The position numbers and the translations under genes are program-made. Positions 34,871-45,818 of a stretch of 64,000 bases of DNA are shown here, piece by piece. The DNA comes from Casuarius casuarius. Lineage: Eukaryota; Chordata; Aves; Casuariiformes; Casuariidae. The stretch is from NCBI GenBank assembly GCA_003342895.1, contig PTFA01000043.1:1193685-1257684 (forward strand), read 5' to 3'. Under the pieces are notes generated by a model. It saw only the letters and a list, made by a program, of their open reading frames with translations, was not told the origin of the DNA and did not search any database. The stretch's first letter is position 1; every line of letters starts with the position of its first letter.

Positions 34871-37029
34871 TCAAGCACTGGGGGAAGACAGGGACTGTCA
34901 TGTTTTACCCGGGTAGTGGTTCAAACAGCAGCGTGCCTAATAGTGGCTATGGCAACTTAAGCCATGGCTTATAGAAAGTGCAAAAAATAAATGAATAAAT
35001 AAATAAGTGCACATATGGAAATGCAGCACTGAACAGCATGACCCTACCGAAAGTCTCTCCTCCAGGTTTGTCCCTAGAAGAACAAAACGTAGCTCCAAAC
35101 TCTTCCTGTTCCCACGAATTGCGCGGCACAATGTCCTCACAGGGAAACGCTGACCATTGTATTTACTGATAAACTGAGGCTCAGGAAAGCTGGCCGTGCA
35201 AAACACCATGGGAACAGGGAAACCGCCGGTTCAGCCAGCCCCCGCCTCCCATCGCTGCCACGAGAGCTGTGCCAAGGCTACTGCAATTACTGCATGCAGT
35301 GAGTGGACAGGGACTGATAGGCCTCAGGGCCAGAAGAGGGGACGGTGATCATCCAGGCTGACTTCATGTAAAACATATGTTGTAAACATTACACAGATGC
35401 AATATATACTGCACAGCACTTCTGGAGGCTTCAGTCTAATCGTTCTGTGTGTCCTGGGAGTCTTTTGCCTACAAGAGGGCATATGAATGCTTATTAGATG
35501 TTGCAGCAAACTAATGAAGACCTCAGTATTTAGCAATGGTATCTGAAGCATACCACAGATGTGGCATGTAGTGTGCTAGTAGTTTATTATTCTCCTCGTT
35601 TAAGATTCTTATATTCGACAGCTAACTGGAGTATGCTTTCTCCAGCCATACACGAAGCAATGGCCGTACCACCTGCTGCATGGAATTCCCTCCCCGCTCC
35701 GCTTTCCTGAAGGACGTGCGCATGGGATTGTGTGCGCAATTTGTCACGCACCTGTACCCGTGACACCAGCCCAAGGAAGCACGGTTTGCAGTCGATAACG
35801 CGGTGGAGTTGTTATGATTCTTAATGTGCTTGGGTTGTCAACTCTGCAGGTATTTACGGCAAAGACTAGCTAGNGCTCCAGTGTGATAAAAATAAACAGG
35901 CTGATGGACGTATTGGCTACGTTTCAATCGGAGGACTTAGGAGTGCAGATGACCTCTTCTGTGTCAAGTTGCCAAACAAGGATTTCCCAAATGATCTCAC
36001 TGTGGTCTGGCCAATACTGTGGCTGCGCCTTGGAAACGAGGTTTTCCCCCAGGAGTGTAAACTGCATCCTCCCAGGCTAGCGGGACATACATAGGAGGCC
36101 AACAAGCAGTGAGAGAAATACGTGGAAACTGGAGGCAGAGGGGACCCACCTGCCACAAACAGCATATGGTTGTGCCTTGGTGGTGGTAAATTTAGACACC
36201 CAGAGAAACAGGAATGGTAACGCAAGTCAAAGCAACATGGTTGCAGCACGAAGCTAATTTCAAGGAGAGTATGAGCATCTCCCAGGCCCCAAAATGCTTT
36301 GTACTTCTATTGGTAAAATGAAACCCTTACGGAAAGAGCTCAATTTCAGCTTGAGCTTTGTAACCAGCAGGCCAGGCAGGTGCAGATCTGCATCAAATGT
36401 CTGAAGCTTCCAACTAGGCAGGAAGCGGATTAAGCTCGATAAACACACAAAACTGCGTAGGCTGACTGACATAGCAGGAGGCAGAAGGAGCGGCTATCCG
36501 CTGCTATTGAGTCGCTTAAGCAGACAACCCTCCTTCGAAGTTTTACGTGGGGCTTTGCCAAGCTGCCTTCTCACCGTTCTTCTCAGGAGCAACAGAATAG
36601 CCCAAGAATTTTGTTAACTCTATGTGTAGAAAATGAGTCCTGCTTTACATATAATTTTGCAGACCCANGATGTTTCAGTCTTTCTGTAAATTTGGCAATT
36701 TTGCCGCCTGGTCACATTCTCCTCTATCAGCCTGGGCAGTGTGATTTGTTGCCCTGGAAGAAAATCCCTATTATGTTAGCTGCGCACAGCAGCAACAGCG
36801 CTAACATCTGACACAGCAGTGGTAAGCTCCTGACCTGACATTCAGAAGAGACTCTCTCTGACTCCAGTGCGCTTTGGAGTAAGCCCTAAAGACCTTGCCC
36901 ATGCTTTACACCACTAGTGCTGCTTCTGATCAGGGCTTGACTCTTCAGTCTGCTGGCGTTCCTGGGGTCTTTTTACTTTTTCTGAACATTCAGCCTACAG
37001 TCAAACATCAGCTGCTCAAAAATAAATGG
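34871..37029. other. Mostly unique non-coding sequence
   Basis: A probable MIR core in antisense ('tgataaactgaggctcaggaa') lies at 35155-35200. An (AATA)n-like stretch lies at 34987-35007. Otherwise nothing is recognised. The open frames (up to 110 codons) show no family signature. Confidence 0.5.
35155..35200 (-). repeat. Short MIR-type fragment
   Basis: An antisense MIR core string 'actgataaactgaggctcag' is visible, with little flanking similarity. Weak because of its short length. Confidence 0.4.
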
Positions 37030-37365
37030 TCGGCCTGTGGTTAAGGAGTGCAATGTAGAAGACATAGTTAATTCTCTGCTCTGCCACAGACATCCCAAGG
37101 GAGACTGGCCCAATTGCTTAAGGCCTGGTTTATTCCAGAAGAACTAAGCTTCCCTAGACTAAGTTGCTATCCACTGAGGTTTTATGTGCTCGGCACACTT
37201 GGAAATCAGGCCCTTCACATCTCTGCTAACATCTCTGTTGCCATCAACAGCTGCAGGGCAGAGACAAGTGTATTACCTTCCACTTGCCTTGTCTGAGCTG
37301 GAAGCCCATTAAGAGGCACTCTTTCCTGAAGNGCTTGTACCGCACCTAGCACACGGGAACTCAAG
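37030..37365 (+). repeat. Long MIR-related SINE remnant
   Basis: The 5' tRNA-derived part is visible at 37035-37140 as 'ctgtggttaaggagtgcaat', then 'ttaattctctgctctgccac' and 'agacatcccaagggagactg'. This matches the 'agtggttaag...tcaattccctgctctgccacagact...gtgacc' order. The 3' part appears at 37275-37360 as 'gagctggaagcccattaaga' and 'gcttgtaccgcacctagcac'. The order and spacing fit one full-length, heavily diverged copy. Confidence 0.6.
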
Positions 37366-39365
37366 TGGGTTTAACAGGGGAGCAAAAAGAAAGAGTCAAA
37401 GAGCAGAGACACCTCCCTTATGTAAGGCTCAGCAGCAAAAGGTTCTCCCAAACCCTAGAAAAATTGATCAGAATATGTCAGAGGAGAAAAAAGATTCTAA
37501 TTCCCTCAAACACACTTGGAAGATTATACAGGCTGACTCATGGGCACATTTAATGGGTTTCTGGCAGAGTGATTGTACCTCCTCATTTGAACTGCTCGAA
37601 ATGAAGGCAGAATTTTAGTCACACAGAAATCACATCAAAAGGAAAAGCCAGATGTTTTGTGAATCCCACCACTAATGAGCTACAAGTGCTGTTTTTTTCC
37701 ATTGTACAAGAAAATTATGAATTTTTAAACATATACAAAACAAATTGTTTGTGATTACATTAGACCTTCAAAAGAAAGTGGGAACATAAATTCAGAGATG
37801 AATAGCATAATATTGGATGCTTGCCTCACTGCTTGACTTCAATAACTTATCTCAATAAATCCCCCAGCAGAAAGCATCTTATGTACTTCAAGTCTGGAGA
37901 AGATGAGACATGAATGCTGGAGGAATTACAAGACCGAGGGGCTTTCTTGCAACAGTGAACAAGCTGAAAATTACAAGGTAATGGAAACTCAGCAGGAGGC
38001 CCCGTACCCTGCCATTAGCTAACTCCTACAATGATTGCTGCGGAAATCACTTAGGTTATGTAAGCACTGTACACTGTTTCTGCACTTTGCATCTCTCTCC
38101 TCCACCTAAGCACAGAGACAATTTAATTAGGCAAGAGGAGATACCTGAGCAACAGGGATTTTGGCTTGCGGATGAAACAGAGCTGCAACCCTTTGTCCCA
38201 ACACGACTGTCTGCCTGTCTCTGCTGCACTCCAACACTGCCTATACAGATCTGTTTACTAAAAACTTTACTTTTTTAAGACAGCATAGCCCCATCCTCCC
38301 AAAACCACACTGCTATCACGACTGTGGAGCTCAGGAGAATGAAGAATTAACAGTAGAAGGAAAGCACGAGGACTGGGCCATTTATAGGGTCAATTGGAGC
38401 GTGTCCTTCATGCTTCTTACTACAGTCTAATCCCATAGAAACACTTGTTATTCCAGTGTTGGATAATAAGTCATATTCATAGAAGCCTCCCTATGCTGTG
38501 GCTCTTATTTTACCAACCAGGAGGTACACGTGCGTGAGATCCTGTTTTCCACTATAAAAAGGGAAGAAGGAGACCACCCCAGCAGTGCGGTAGAGCAAAG
38601 CGGNAAGTGCTGTTACAAGAAGGTACAAGAAAGTGGGCAAGAAGACAACACTGCTTCTAAGCAGCTAGGACACAGAGACAGAGGAAACCCTTTGCTAGGC
38701 ATTGGGAAGATGACGGAGATACAGGGGAGATCGTGTTAGGTTTTTCTCCGAAGCTGAGGAAGGAGAGATCAGCAGTAACAGCTAATGGAGCATCACTTTA
38801 TATTCTGAAAACGGCACCGGTGCTGTGACCGGACTTCACAGTGCAGCCACAAGGAAGCACAGCGCTGGGATTACGGAGCAGAGGGCTTCTTCTGGGGCTC
38901 TGTACACTGCAAAAGAGCCTTCCCCGACCTTTCTGACAGGGAGGCAGTAGAAAAACATCAACAGCCCTCAGACTTTGCCCTCTAAGAACTGCTCTCCCCT
39001 TCCCTCCTTTATCCTATCACATCTCGATGCTGTCAGCAATCTGTCCTCAACCCTGAGGACCAAGGCGAAATGCTGTTTGGGATCCTGAGATCTCAGAAGA
39101 ACCAGGTGAATGAGGTGCCCATGTCAGCCTGAACTTCACATTTCTTATCTCTCACTACAGAGTTGACCCCACAAAAACTTGGGCACTGTGCCACCGGCCA
39201 GGTTTGACCCTACTACAAATGAGTTTAAGAGATAGAGGACAGCCTCTCCTCCAAGGACTGAGGCAGCCACGGAGAGGTATTCTACTCATCATACACTGCC
39301 AGGCCTCACCAGCCAGCAGTCACCACAGCAGACAAGAAACGTAAGTCACAGGTGAATCAGATCCT
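37366..39365. other. Unique non-coding sequence, nothing recognised
   Basis: The AT-rich part at 37660-37780 lacks clear motif clusters. No coding region, RNA or transposable element is called. Confidence 0.5.
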
Positions 39366-39432
39366 CAGCCCAATTTTTGATTTTCGGTGCTTAAAAGATA
39401 GGCATCTAAATCCATATTTAGGTACTTAAATG
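39366..39432. repeat. Fragment of ancient 'TTAGGCACCTAA'-type repeat
   Basis: The sequence 'cagcccaatttttgattttc', then 'ggtgcttaaaagataggcat' and 'ctaaatccatatttaggtac', fits a sauropsid interspersed pattern: 'gattttcaaaggtgcctaactttaggcacctaaatccatatttaggcacctaaat'. A related but more diverged stretch lies at 50880-50990. The family name is not certain. Confidence 0.5.
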
Positions 39433-41892
39433 TCTCAATGAAGTATTTTAGGACATAACAGTGGAAAGCTTGACTCTCAGGAACTTAAAGCCAGACATGA
39501 CTTGACACTCCTGATAGCTGCGATCTCATTTACCCACATGTGAGTCAGGCCTAACCTTGCCTGACATCCTCCACAGCATCCTCCAGAGAGAGGTCAGACT
39601 CAAGCCCAGACTGGAGCTAGTTTAAAGNATGCATTAATGGAAACTCTTGCATCATCTCTCTAATTCTTTGGCTGCATCTCAGCTCTTGAAAAGGAGCTGT
39701 GAGTTATCTCCTCGGAGGCTGCGCCCTGCATGTGCCCCTTCCACGCTATCAGCATGAGCTATAACCATCAGCAACTTCTTTGACATACACTGCTTGCCTT
39801 TAAACTCAACCTTCCTCCTGCATTTTCCACCCAGTGCTATGCCAGGATATCTGAGACACCTTGATATTTTCCAATAACTATGACTGAAAATGCCAGATGT
39901 ATTGCAAATNCCACTGAAGTCACTAGGTGACATTTATTCCTGCACTGGGCCTCAAAATCAATGGGACAGATTGTATTGAGAGCTGAGGCAGGGATGGATT
40001 TCACCCTCTAGGTCTCAGAGATGCTTTCATAGTGGTGACTGTTACATCCCTAGTATTAAATACACAGTTCTAAAATCTTGTCTCTTGCTCTATTCTCTAT
40101 TGTTTCTCTAAAATTCCTGGAATTAACTGTTAGATATTCTTGTCCTTCAGCATGCTGGAAACACTACCCTCTAAATTCTTCTGCATTCAGAGGACAAGAA
40201 GTTCGGAAATATTGGTACTCCATGTGCAAAAGAGAATCTCGGATCCCAGAATGTGTCTTTGCTTTTATGGGTTTCATTTCAGGGGCTGGTAGACTTTTTA
40301 ATTCAAATCAATAAAATGCATGGGTGCATTTACACACTCATCCAGCTTCCCTAGTCATGCTAGAAGTTTTCCAAGCTTGCCTGACTCTAATTAAAAACAG
40401 ACCACTGGACAATGAATTTAATTTGTACCAACTTGTAATTANGATATTTGCTCTATAAATAAAGGTGGCAAGGGAGGAGGGGCTTCAGTGGGATTTTTTT
40501 GGTGTTGCCCTGAAAAACCTAAGAGCGAATCACTTGTCCTAAGTTTTAGTGTGAGAAATGCATTGTTTTTAAATCCTCTGAATAATATTTTCTATAACAA
40601 CAAAAATAGAAGATATGGGAAGGTAAAAACCTTAATACTCACTATGAATCTACACTCATTCCAGGCCTCCTGCCATCTGACCAGGCTTCTTACATGATGA
40701 GCTGCCCCTCTCTGTTTTTCAATCCGGTTGGTCATTTACCTGTGCTAGGTGTTTTTCTAGGCACATCTCAAGCTCCTGCTTGACCATCCTGAGGTAGAGT
40801 TTCACCTTCTGCCCTTCCTCCTCCTCCATCACTATTCAGGCTGTAGCCCTTGCCAGAAATACAATCGAGTGCTTCAGTTCCGCTTCCCTGACCATCCTCC
40901 CTTCTGAACTGATTTTTTATGGAAAAGATTACTCTTCTCCCTGAAGAGCTATCCTGCTGCTGTTTGACCAGCACCTCAGCATGCAGGGTCCATGCCTGAT
41001 TTAGCCCAACAAATCAGGCTGTTTTCTTCCCTGTCTCGGCCCCGGTACAACAAGGCGGTTCTTACAGCCTCGGCACAACGTTATGGCACGACAATGCTTC
41101 TTGTGCAGTGGAGACCAGCCAAAATGTTTCCTCTTTCCTATAACTGGGTGATGTTGAATTCCATACCCCATCTCCAGCAGTAGAAAGCCACTGCCAATTT
41201 TGCCTCTCTAATTCAAGCCCTGTCAATTAAATGACAGCAAATAAATGACAACTTTAATGGCACTCCATAACTAAAACGACTTTGCAACAATTTTTGCTTT
41301 ATTGCTCACTTGAGTCACATCAAGCATCACACAATTCTAAAAAACATCTCCAGAAGGAGGGAGAAAAAGAAAGAAAGAATGAGCAAGGAAGCAAAAATAA
41401 TGAAAGAGATCAGAATCTGCTTTCAANTGTTGTGTTTACATTGTCTGCCTCTTCTCTCGCAGTGGCATAGCTCAGTACAACTGATGATGAGGTTGGTAGA
41501 TGCTCATGGTGAAGCTGATCTTTCACAGCAATTCACATTTCCATCTGATATTTTTCATGCCAANACACTCAGCTACTGTCAACACTGAGTCACTGCCGGG
41601 TATTCAGAGAAAAAGTACACAGTTCAAACCTGTGATTTAATACTTTGAAGTGCTGCATTTCCTCTGCTCCCAGTGAGATATCGGCTGAAAACTTAGGTAT
41701 AGGAGAACCAAATTACTTAATGTTGACATTAACTTGTTTCAGTGTAGATTCTTATTTGTTCTGAATGATCCTCAAGAACTNGAGTGTGTAAAATGTACAC
41801 CACCCACCAGGAAATGCTTACATAGATATTCACTTGCCATATATTCTCTCACCACCAGATGTCTGCAGGGGGGATGTAGGTCTTGGCAAGCA
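39433..41892. other. Unique non-coding sequence, nothing firm
   Basis: A weak trace of the old 'actgaagtcact...aaaatcaatggg' repeat lies at 39905-39970. AT-rich stretches at 40390-40460 and 41200-41340 show no clear clustering of sites. No gene is called. Confidence 0.45.
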
Positions 41893-42240
41893 ATAGAGTC
41901 ATAAAATAATTTAGATTGGAAGGGACCTTTGGAGGTCTTTAGTGCACCCTCCTGCTCAAAGCTGTCCCAACTAGATCGGGTTGCTCAGGGTCTTGACCAG
42001 TCAACTTTTAAATAACTCCATGGGTGGGGATCCCACAGGATCTCTGGGCCCCTCTTCTGGTGCCTGACCACCTTTATGATGAAGGTTTTTTTCCTTATGT
42101 CTGGAAAGTTGTATCTGGAAAGGTCATATATCTGGAAAGGTTTCCTTCTTCTTTTTTCCTCACATTATTGGAATTTATTGCACTGCACCGTGGGTCTGTT
42201 GCCTCTTTTCCTAACAGAGATAAAGCTAGACTCAAGCTGT
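41893..42240 (-). repeat. CR1 retrotransposon fragment (3' region)
   Basis: Read on the plus strand it gives the antisense CR1 3' region: 'agtcataaaataatttagat', then 'tggaagggacctttggaggt', 'ctagatcgggttgctcaggg', 'ctccatgggtggggatccca' and 'tctctgggcccctcttctgg'. Similarity is clear to about 42110 and then fades, where a TCTGGAAAG word is repeated three times (42099-42140). It is a dead fragment without a coding frame. Confidence 0.85.
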
Positions 42241-43019
42241 GTGGAAACCTCTTCGTCAGCATCAGTATTTTGCAACATCCTTTAATAACCAGCTCCTGTG
42301 CTTGTACCAAGAGATGTGTAAACTCTTACGAGGATCCGAGGTCTAACTCTGAAGCTACTAAAGTTAATGAGAGTTTTCCCTTTAGTGATACCTAACATCC
42401 CTTGATGTCAGTGACAATTTGTGAATGTTCAACAACATTTTAAAGTTATTAAATGAGGACTCAAGTGAAATCAGTCCTATGTAGGATTTTGCTNGGCTAC
42501 TGCATACGCTGCAGTAACTCGCACTGTCAACCAAATTCATACTTTTGCAAAAATAACAAGGTGAAGAAGAAGGATCAGTGAATTTACTAGAAAGCCTGCA
42601 GCATGTCAGCACAAGAGACAGGACAGTAAAAGAAGGGCTATCACCAGCTGACGTATTGAGCTCAGTGGTCTGCAGGCAGCTCCGGCTAGTACTTTGCTTA
42701 TCATTAAGTAGGAAGTCATTCAATTTCTCTCCCAATATTTGCTGCCGTAGACCTCAAATATAATTCTTTCTGAACAGAGAAGCACTCCACAGATGAATCC
42801 CTTCCATTCGCCACGAAAGCAAAGCGGTCTGCTTCATAATTGATTTTCCACAGACAATTGATTTAAACTTTTCAAGCCCCTCATGATGGTAGGATTAGAT
42901 CTGAGTCTTTACAGAGCCCTGCAGTTTGCAGGGTGAGCGCTGAGCTACGTTCCTCTTTCCCCNAGCTCCGCTTAATTGGAGGAAAGGGACAGAGTTCAAG
43001 GGCAAGCCAACAGAAGGTA
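42241..43019. other. Unique non-coding sequence; doubtful MIR trace
   Basis: A possible antisense MIR 5' end ('gggtgagcgctgagctac') lies at 42930-42950 but is too short to call. Nothing else is recognised. Confidence 0.4.
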
Positions 43020-43470
43020 TTTTATTTAAACATAGCCCTGAAGTACCTGTAATGAGAAAGTGTTTCTCTCGCTCCCATGTATAAATGACAGGAGCAGTGT
43101 ATTAATTCCATCTACTTCTCTTGGCTAAGCGGTTAATACAGAAAACTGATGTATTTTACCCTATAGCATTAGGTTCAGGGAGACATGTTTATTATGAGTC
43201 CCATTATAATATACTTACACAGTCCTTTCAAGTGATGACTAGAGGTTTATTTAGGAACTAATTCAGCAGCAACTGAGGTTAAAAAGAAGCTTTCACATGT
43301 TAGTGGGAACTGCAAAGGATCTTTACTGGCTGTTACAGTTAAAAATAATTATTGCAGTAACAGCTGAGGGAAAGTGATTAAACATTTTTACTTGGAGTTT
43401 ATCGGCATAAATTGTGTTGCCTCATCTAGTGCATTACTGTTTCTAATAAGTTTTCTTACTAGGATAGGTA
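43020..43470. promoter_or_regulatory. CNE-like block
   Basis: A repeat-free, AT-leaning block with many TAAT/ATTA cores: 'gtgtattaattcc' (43098-43110), 'aaaataattattgcag' (43341-43356) and 'gtgattaaac'. A 'ggcataaattg' word lies near 43405. No coding frame is present. This is a candidate developmental enhancer. Confidence 0.4.
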
Positions 43471-45179
43471 GGAAATACCAAACCTCCATGGCTGCTGAGT
43501 GAATGTGTTTCCTTCTGACAGAAGTGTCATATTTTGGAACTTCCAGAATCTGGAGTTTTCAACAGCAACTAGAAACATTTTCACTTAGAAGTCATCCTAA
43601 TTTTGTGAAGGTAAAAAAAAAGATGAAAGTTTATAGTGTTTCCACATCCTTCCAGCATTCTCAAATTTAAAATCAAATATGACAAACTCAATTTACAGAT
43701 TATTCTATTCTATTTTTCACTCTCCTATGGAGCACTCATCAATTCTGCTGCCCTCCAGTGGAGAGGACATACCATCTCCCCAAGCCTTGGTGTTTATACT
43801 GGTAGTGCCTGAATCAGAGAGCAGTAACAGTTNATAGAGAAAATGTTTTAGATCAGCTAATATGTCTGAGACTCTTTGGCTGAGAAAAAAGAGATTGAGG
43901 ATTTGGTGCNTGGTAAAGCTGACAACCATATGTCAATAAAAATAGACTATATTACTAAGCTATTTATGCTTTGAGTACTATATTTAAAATGATCAATATT
44001 GGATAAAATTTTTGGAATTAAGTTTTTATAAGGAAAGTTTCTAAATATACATATATTTTAAGCTAGCTGGGAAACACTGCTAGGACAGAAGCTGGGTTGG
44101 ATGGGTTCTGGTAGATTTGCCCACTCCTGCTCTCCTCAGCACCGCATGGAAGGCCGGGGGCTTNAACAACCAAAACCCAGGAACTAGAAGTAACAGCCTT
44201 CCTTTTTTCAATACTCAGAACTGTTTGGGCAAGATACAGGTCCCCACGCTGTTCCTGAAGGACAGACCCTCTCCGTAAGGCTTGCTCTCGGTGCAGAGCT
44301 CAGCAGCTTGCCGGCTTGCAGAGGGCTCTGTGCAGTCCACACGGACAGCNAGGAAGCTTTTTCGCGTGCCACTTCCAAGGCCTGGAGTTTTTTCAAATCC
44401 AGCAGGCACCAGCTCCCTGCTGTGCTCTGGGCTCTCCGCTTGCAAATCTCTCCCTGCCTGAAGTCCAGAGCTGTCTCGCAAGCACCCCCAGCACGCTCCG
44501 AGAAGGAGCAACCTCCCTTCCCTGCAAGGCTTGGACCTGACCCAGTAGCTCCCTTCTTAAAGNCAGATTATTATGGTCACGGAAGTATAAGCTCCATCCA
44601 CCATAATCACACATTTGCCTTTTCCTACCATCCTTTTTGCTTTCTTCAGTTAACTCAAGGAGTTGCTACCCCTGTGAGTTTGACCCAGGAATAGGCCTTG
44701 ACTTTCAGAGAGGAAAAAAGCAGCAGGAATTTCCTCCAGTCTCTACTGGTTTGGGGTCTGCAAATGGAAGCAGAGATTGGTTTGGTGATACCACCTCGGG
44801 GATACGTATGGAATACACGTCTCCAGATAGAGCTGAGGTTAGTTCATCAAGTGTCTTACTGATAAGGGACTGACCCTGCCTGATAGGAAGGGTCCCCGGT
44901 GCGGGGCCGCAGGGGAGCACCGCTGTGCAGGACGGGGGGACACCGAGCTGCTCCGCCTGGGCTTCCCACCACGGTTTCCCATCCGAACACCCCGCAGGGC
45001 TCTGCAAAGAGGCAATGACCCCCAAGACAGCCGTTCCCACCTGCTACGTTCACCTCCCTCCCTCCTAAAGTGCAAACTGCGGTAGCCGAGCCGTCACACA
45101 AGAGTGGTAATTGCTCCTGTCNTCTACACCACCAAAATACTGCCGCTCTGGGAAGAAACAGGCACACGCTGCCTCTCCT
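43471..45179. other. Non-coding; GC-rich, moderately CpG-rich tract at 44880-45080
   Basis: The tract has about 13 CpGs in 200 bases at about 64% G+C (observed/expected near 0.6), borderline for an island. The open frames across 44215-45185 are chance frames in GC-rich DNA and contain ambiguous bases. Confidence 0.45.
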
Positions 45180-45540
45180 CGCCATATAAAAACCGGGCTG
45201 TTTGTTTTTCTTCGCAGTGACACTATTAAGTTATTCTGAATTACTACAGGAGCCAGCCAACAGAAAGGTTACTCCTCGTGGCAGGCATTCGGGACTCCCA
45301 GCTGACAAGGTGTTTTTAACATTAGACCAGCAAGATTTTTAATGGAGTGTAAGTGTCTTTAATCACACAGGCTAAACAGCACTAAGCGCGAGTTCAAGGT
45401 GACTCCGACGGCTCCTATTCAAAATCTGCATTTTCATCTTCCTTAGATTAATTCATATTTTAATTGCTCATATCACTGATTGAAGTGCTAGCGAGGGGAG
45501 CACTTTCATTCCTCTGATCTCCTGCTTTCACTATACACAG
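45180..45540. promoter_or_regulatory. CNE-like block beginning with a TATA-like motif
   Basis: TATAAAA at 45185-45191 lies just downstream of the GC-rich tract. About 30 bases further on, 'cttcgcagtgacac' would be in range for a start site. The rest is AT-leaning unique sequence with 'gattaattcatattttaattgctcat' type words near 45447-45472. It may be a promoter/enhancer pair for a non-coding transcript. No exon is recognisable. Confidence 0.35.
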
Positions 45541-45604
45541 GCAAGGTTGGACGTTAGGCAGACCTTCAAAATNGCTCTGCTTCGGGGGACGGCAAGCGGA
45601 AAAA

Positions 45605-45700
45605 GTGTGGAATGGCTGAAATTACACAGCAGGAGTGGAAGCAAGGCCCAGAGTCAGGTCACCTAACACTGGCCATGCTACCCCATGTGTTTAATTGCTT
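45605..45700 (-). repeat. MIR-type SINE fragment
   Basis: The string 'attacacagcaggagtgga' followed by 'gcaaggcccagagtcaggtc' and 'ctaacactggccatgctacc' corresponds to antisense MIR 'tcacacagcaagtggcagagccaggaa...aggtctcctgactcccag'. The ends are uncertain. Confidence 0.5.
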
Positions 45701-45771
45701 ACACCACTGCCAAAACAACAGAGACTTTAACAATTTTATCAAAATTTGAACCAGGAAGCTATTTGAAGAAT

Positions 45772-45818
45772 AGCAAATATATGCAAAAATATATGCAAAA
45801 GAATATGCAAATATTTTT
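45772..45818. repeat. Short tandem repeat of ATATGCAA units with octamer
   Basis: Three ATATGCAAA-type units occur within about 30 bases and end in a perfect POU octamer ATGCAAAT at 45805-45812. This is either simple tandem expansion or a homotypic POU-site cluster. Confidence 0.7.

Noticed and set aside
39905..39970. Possible further copy of the ancient palindromic repeat
   Set aside because: Only two short words match and the arms are not recognisable.
42930..42950. Possible antisense MIR 5' end
   Set aside because: Match is only about 18 bases with no flanking similarity.
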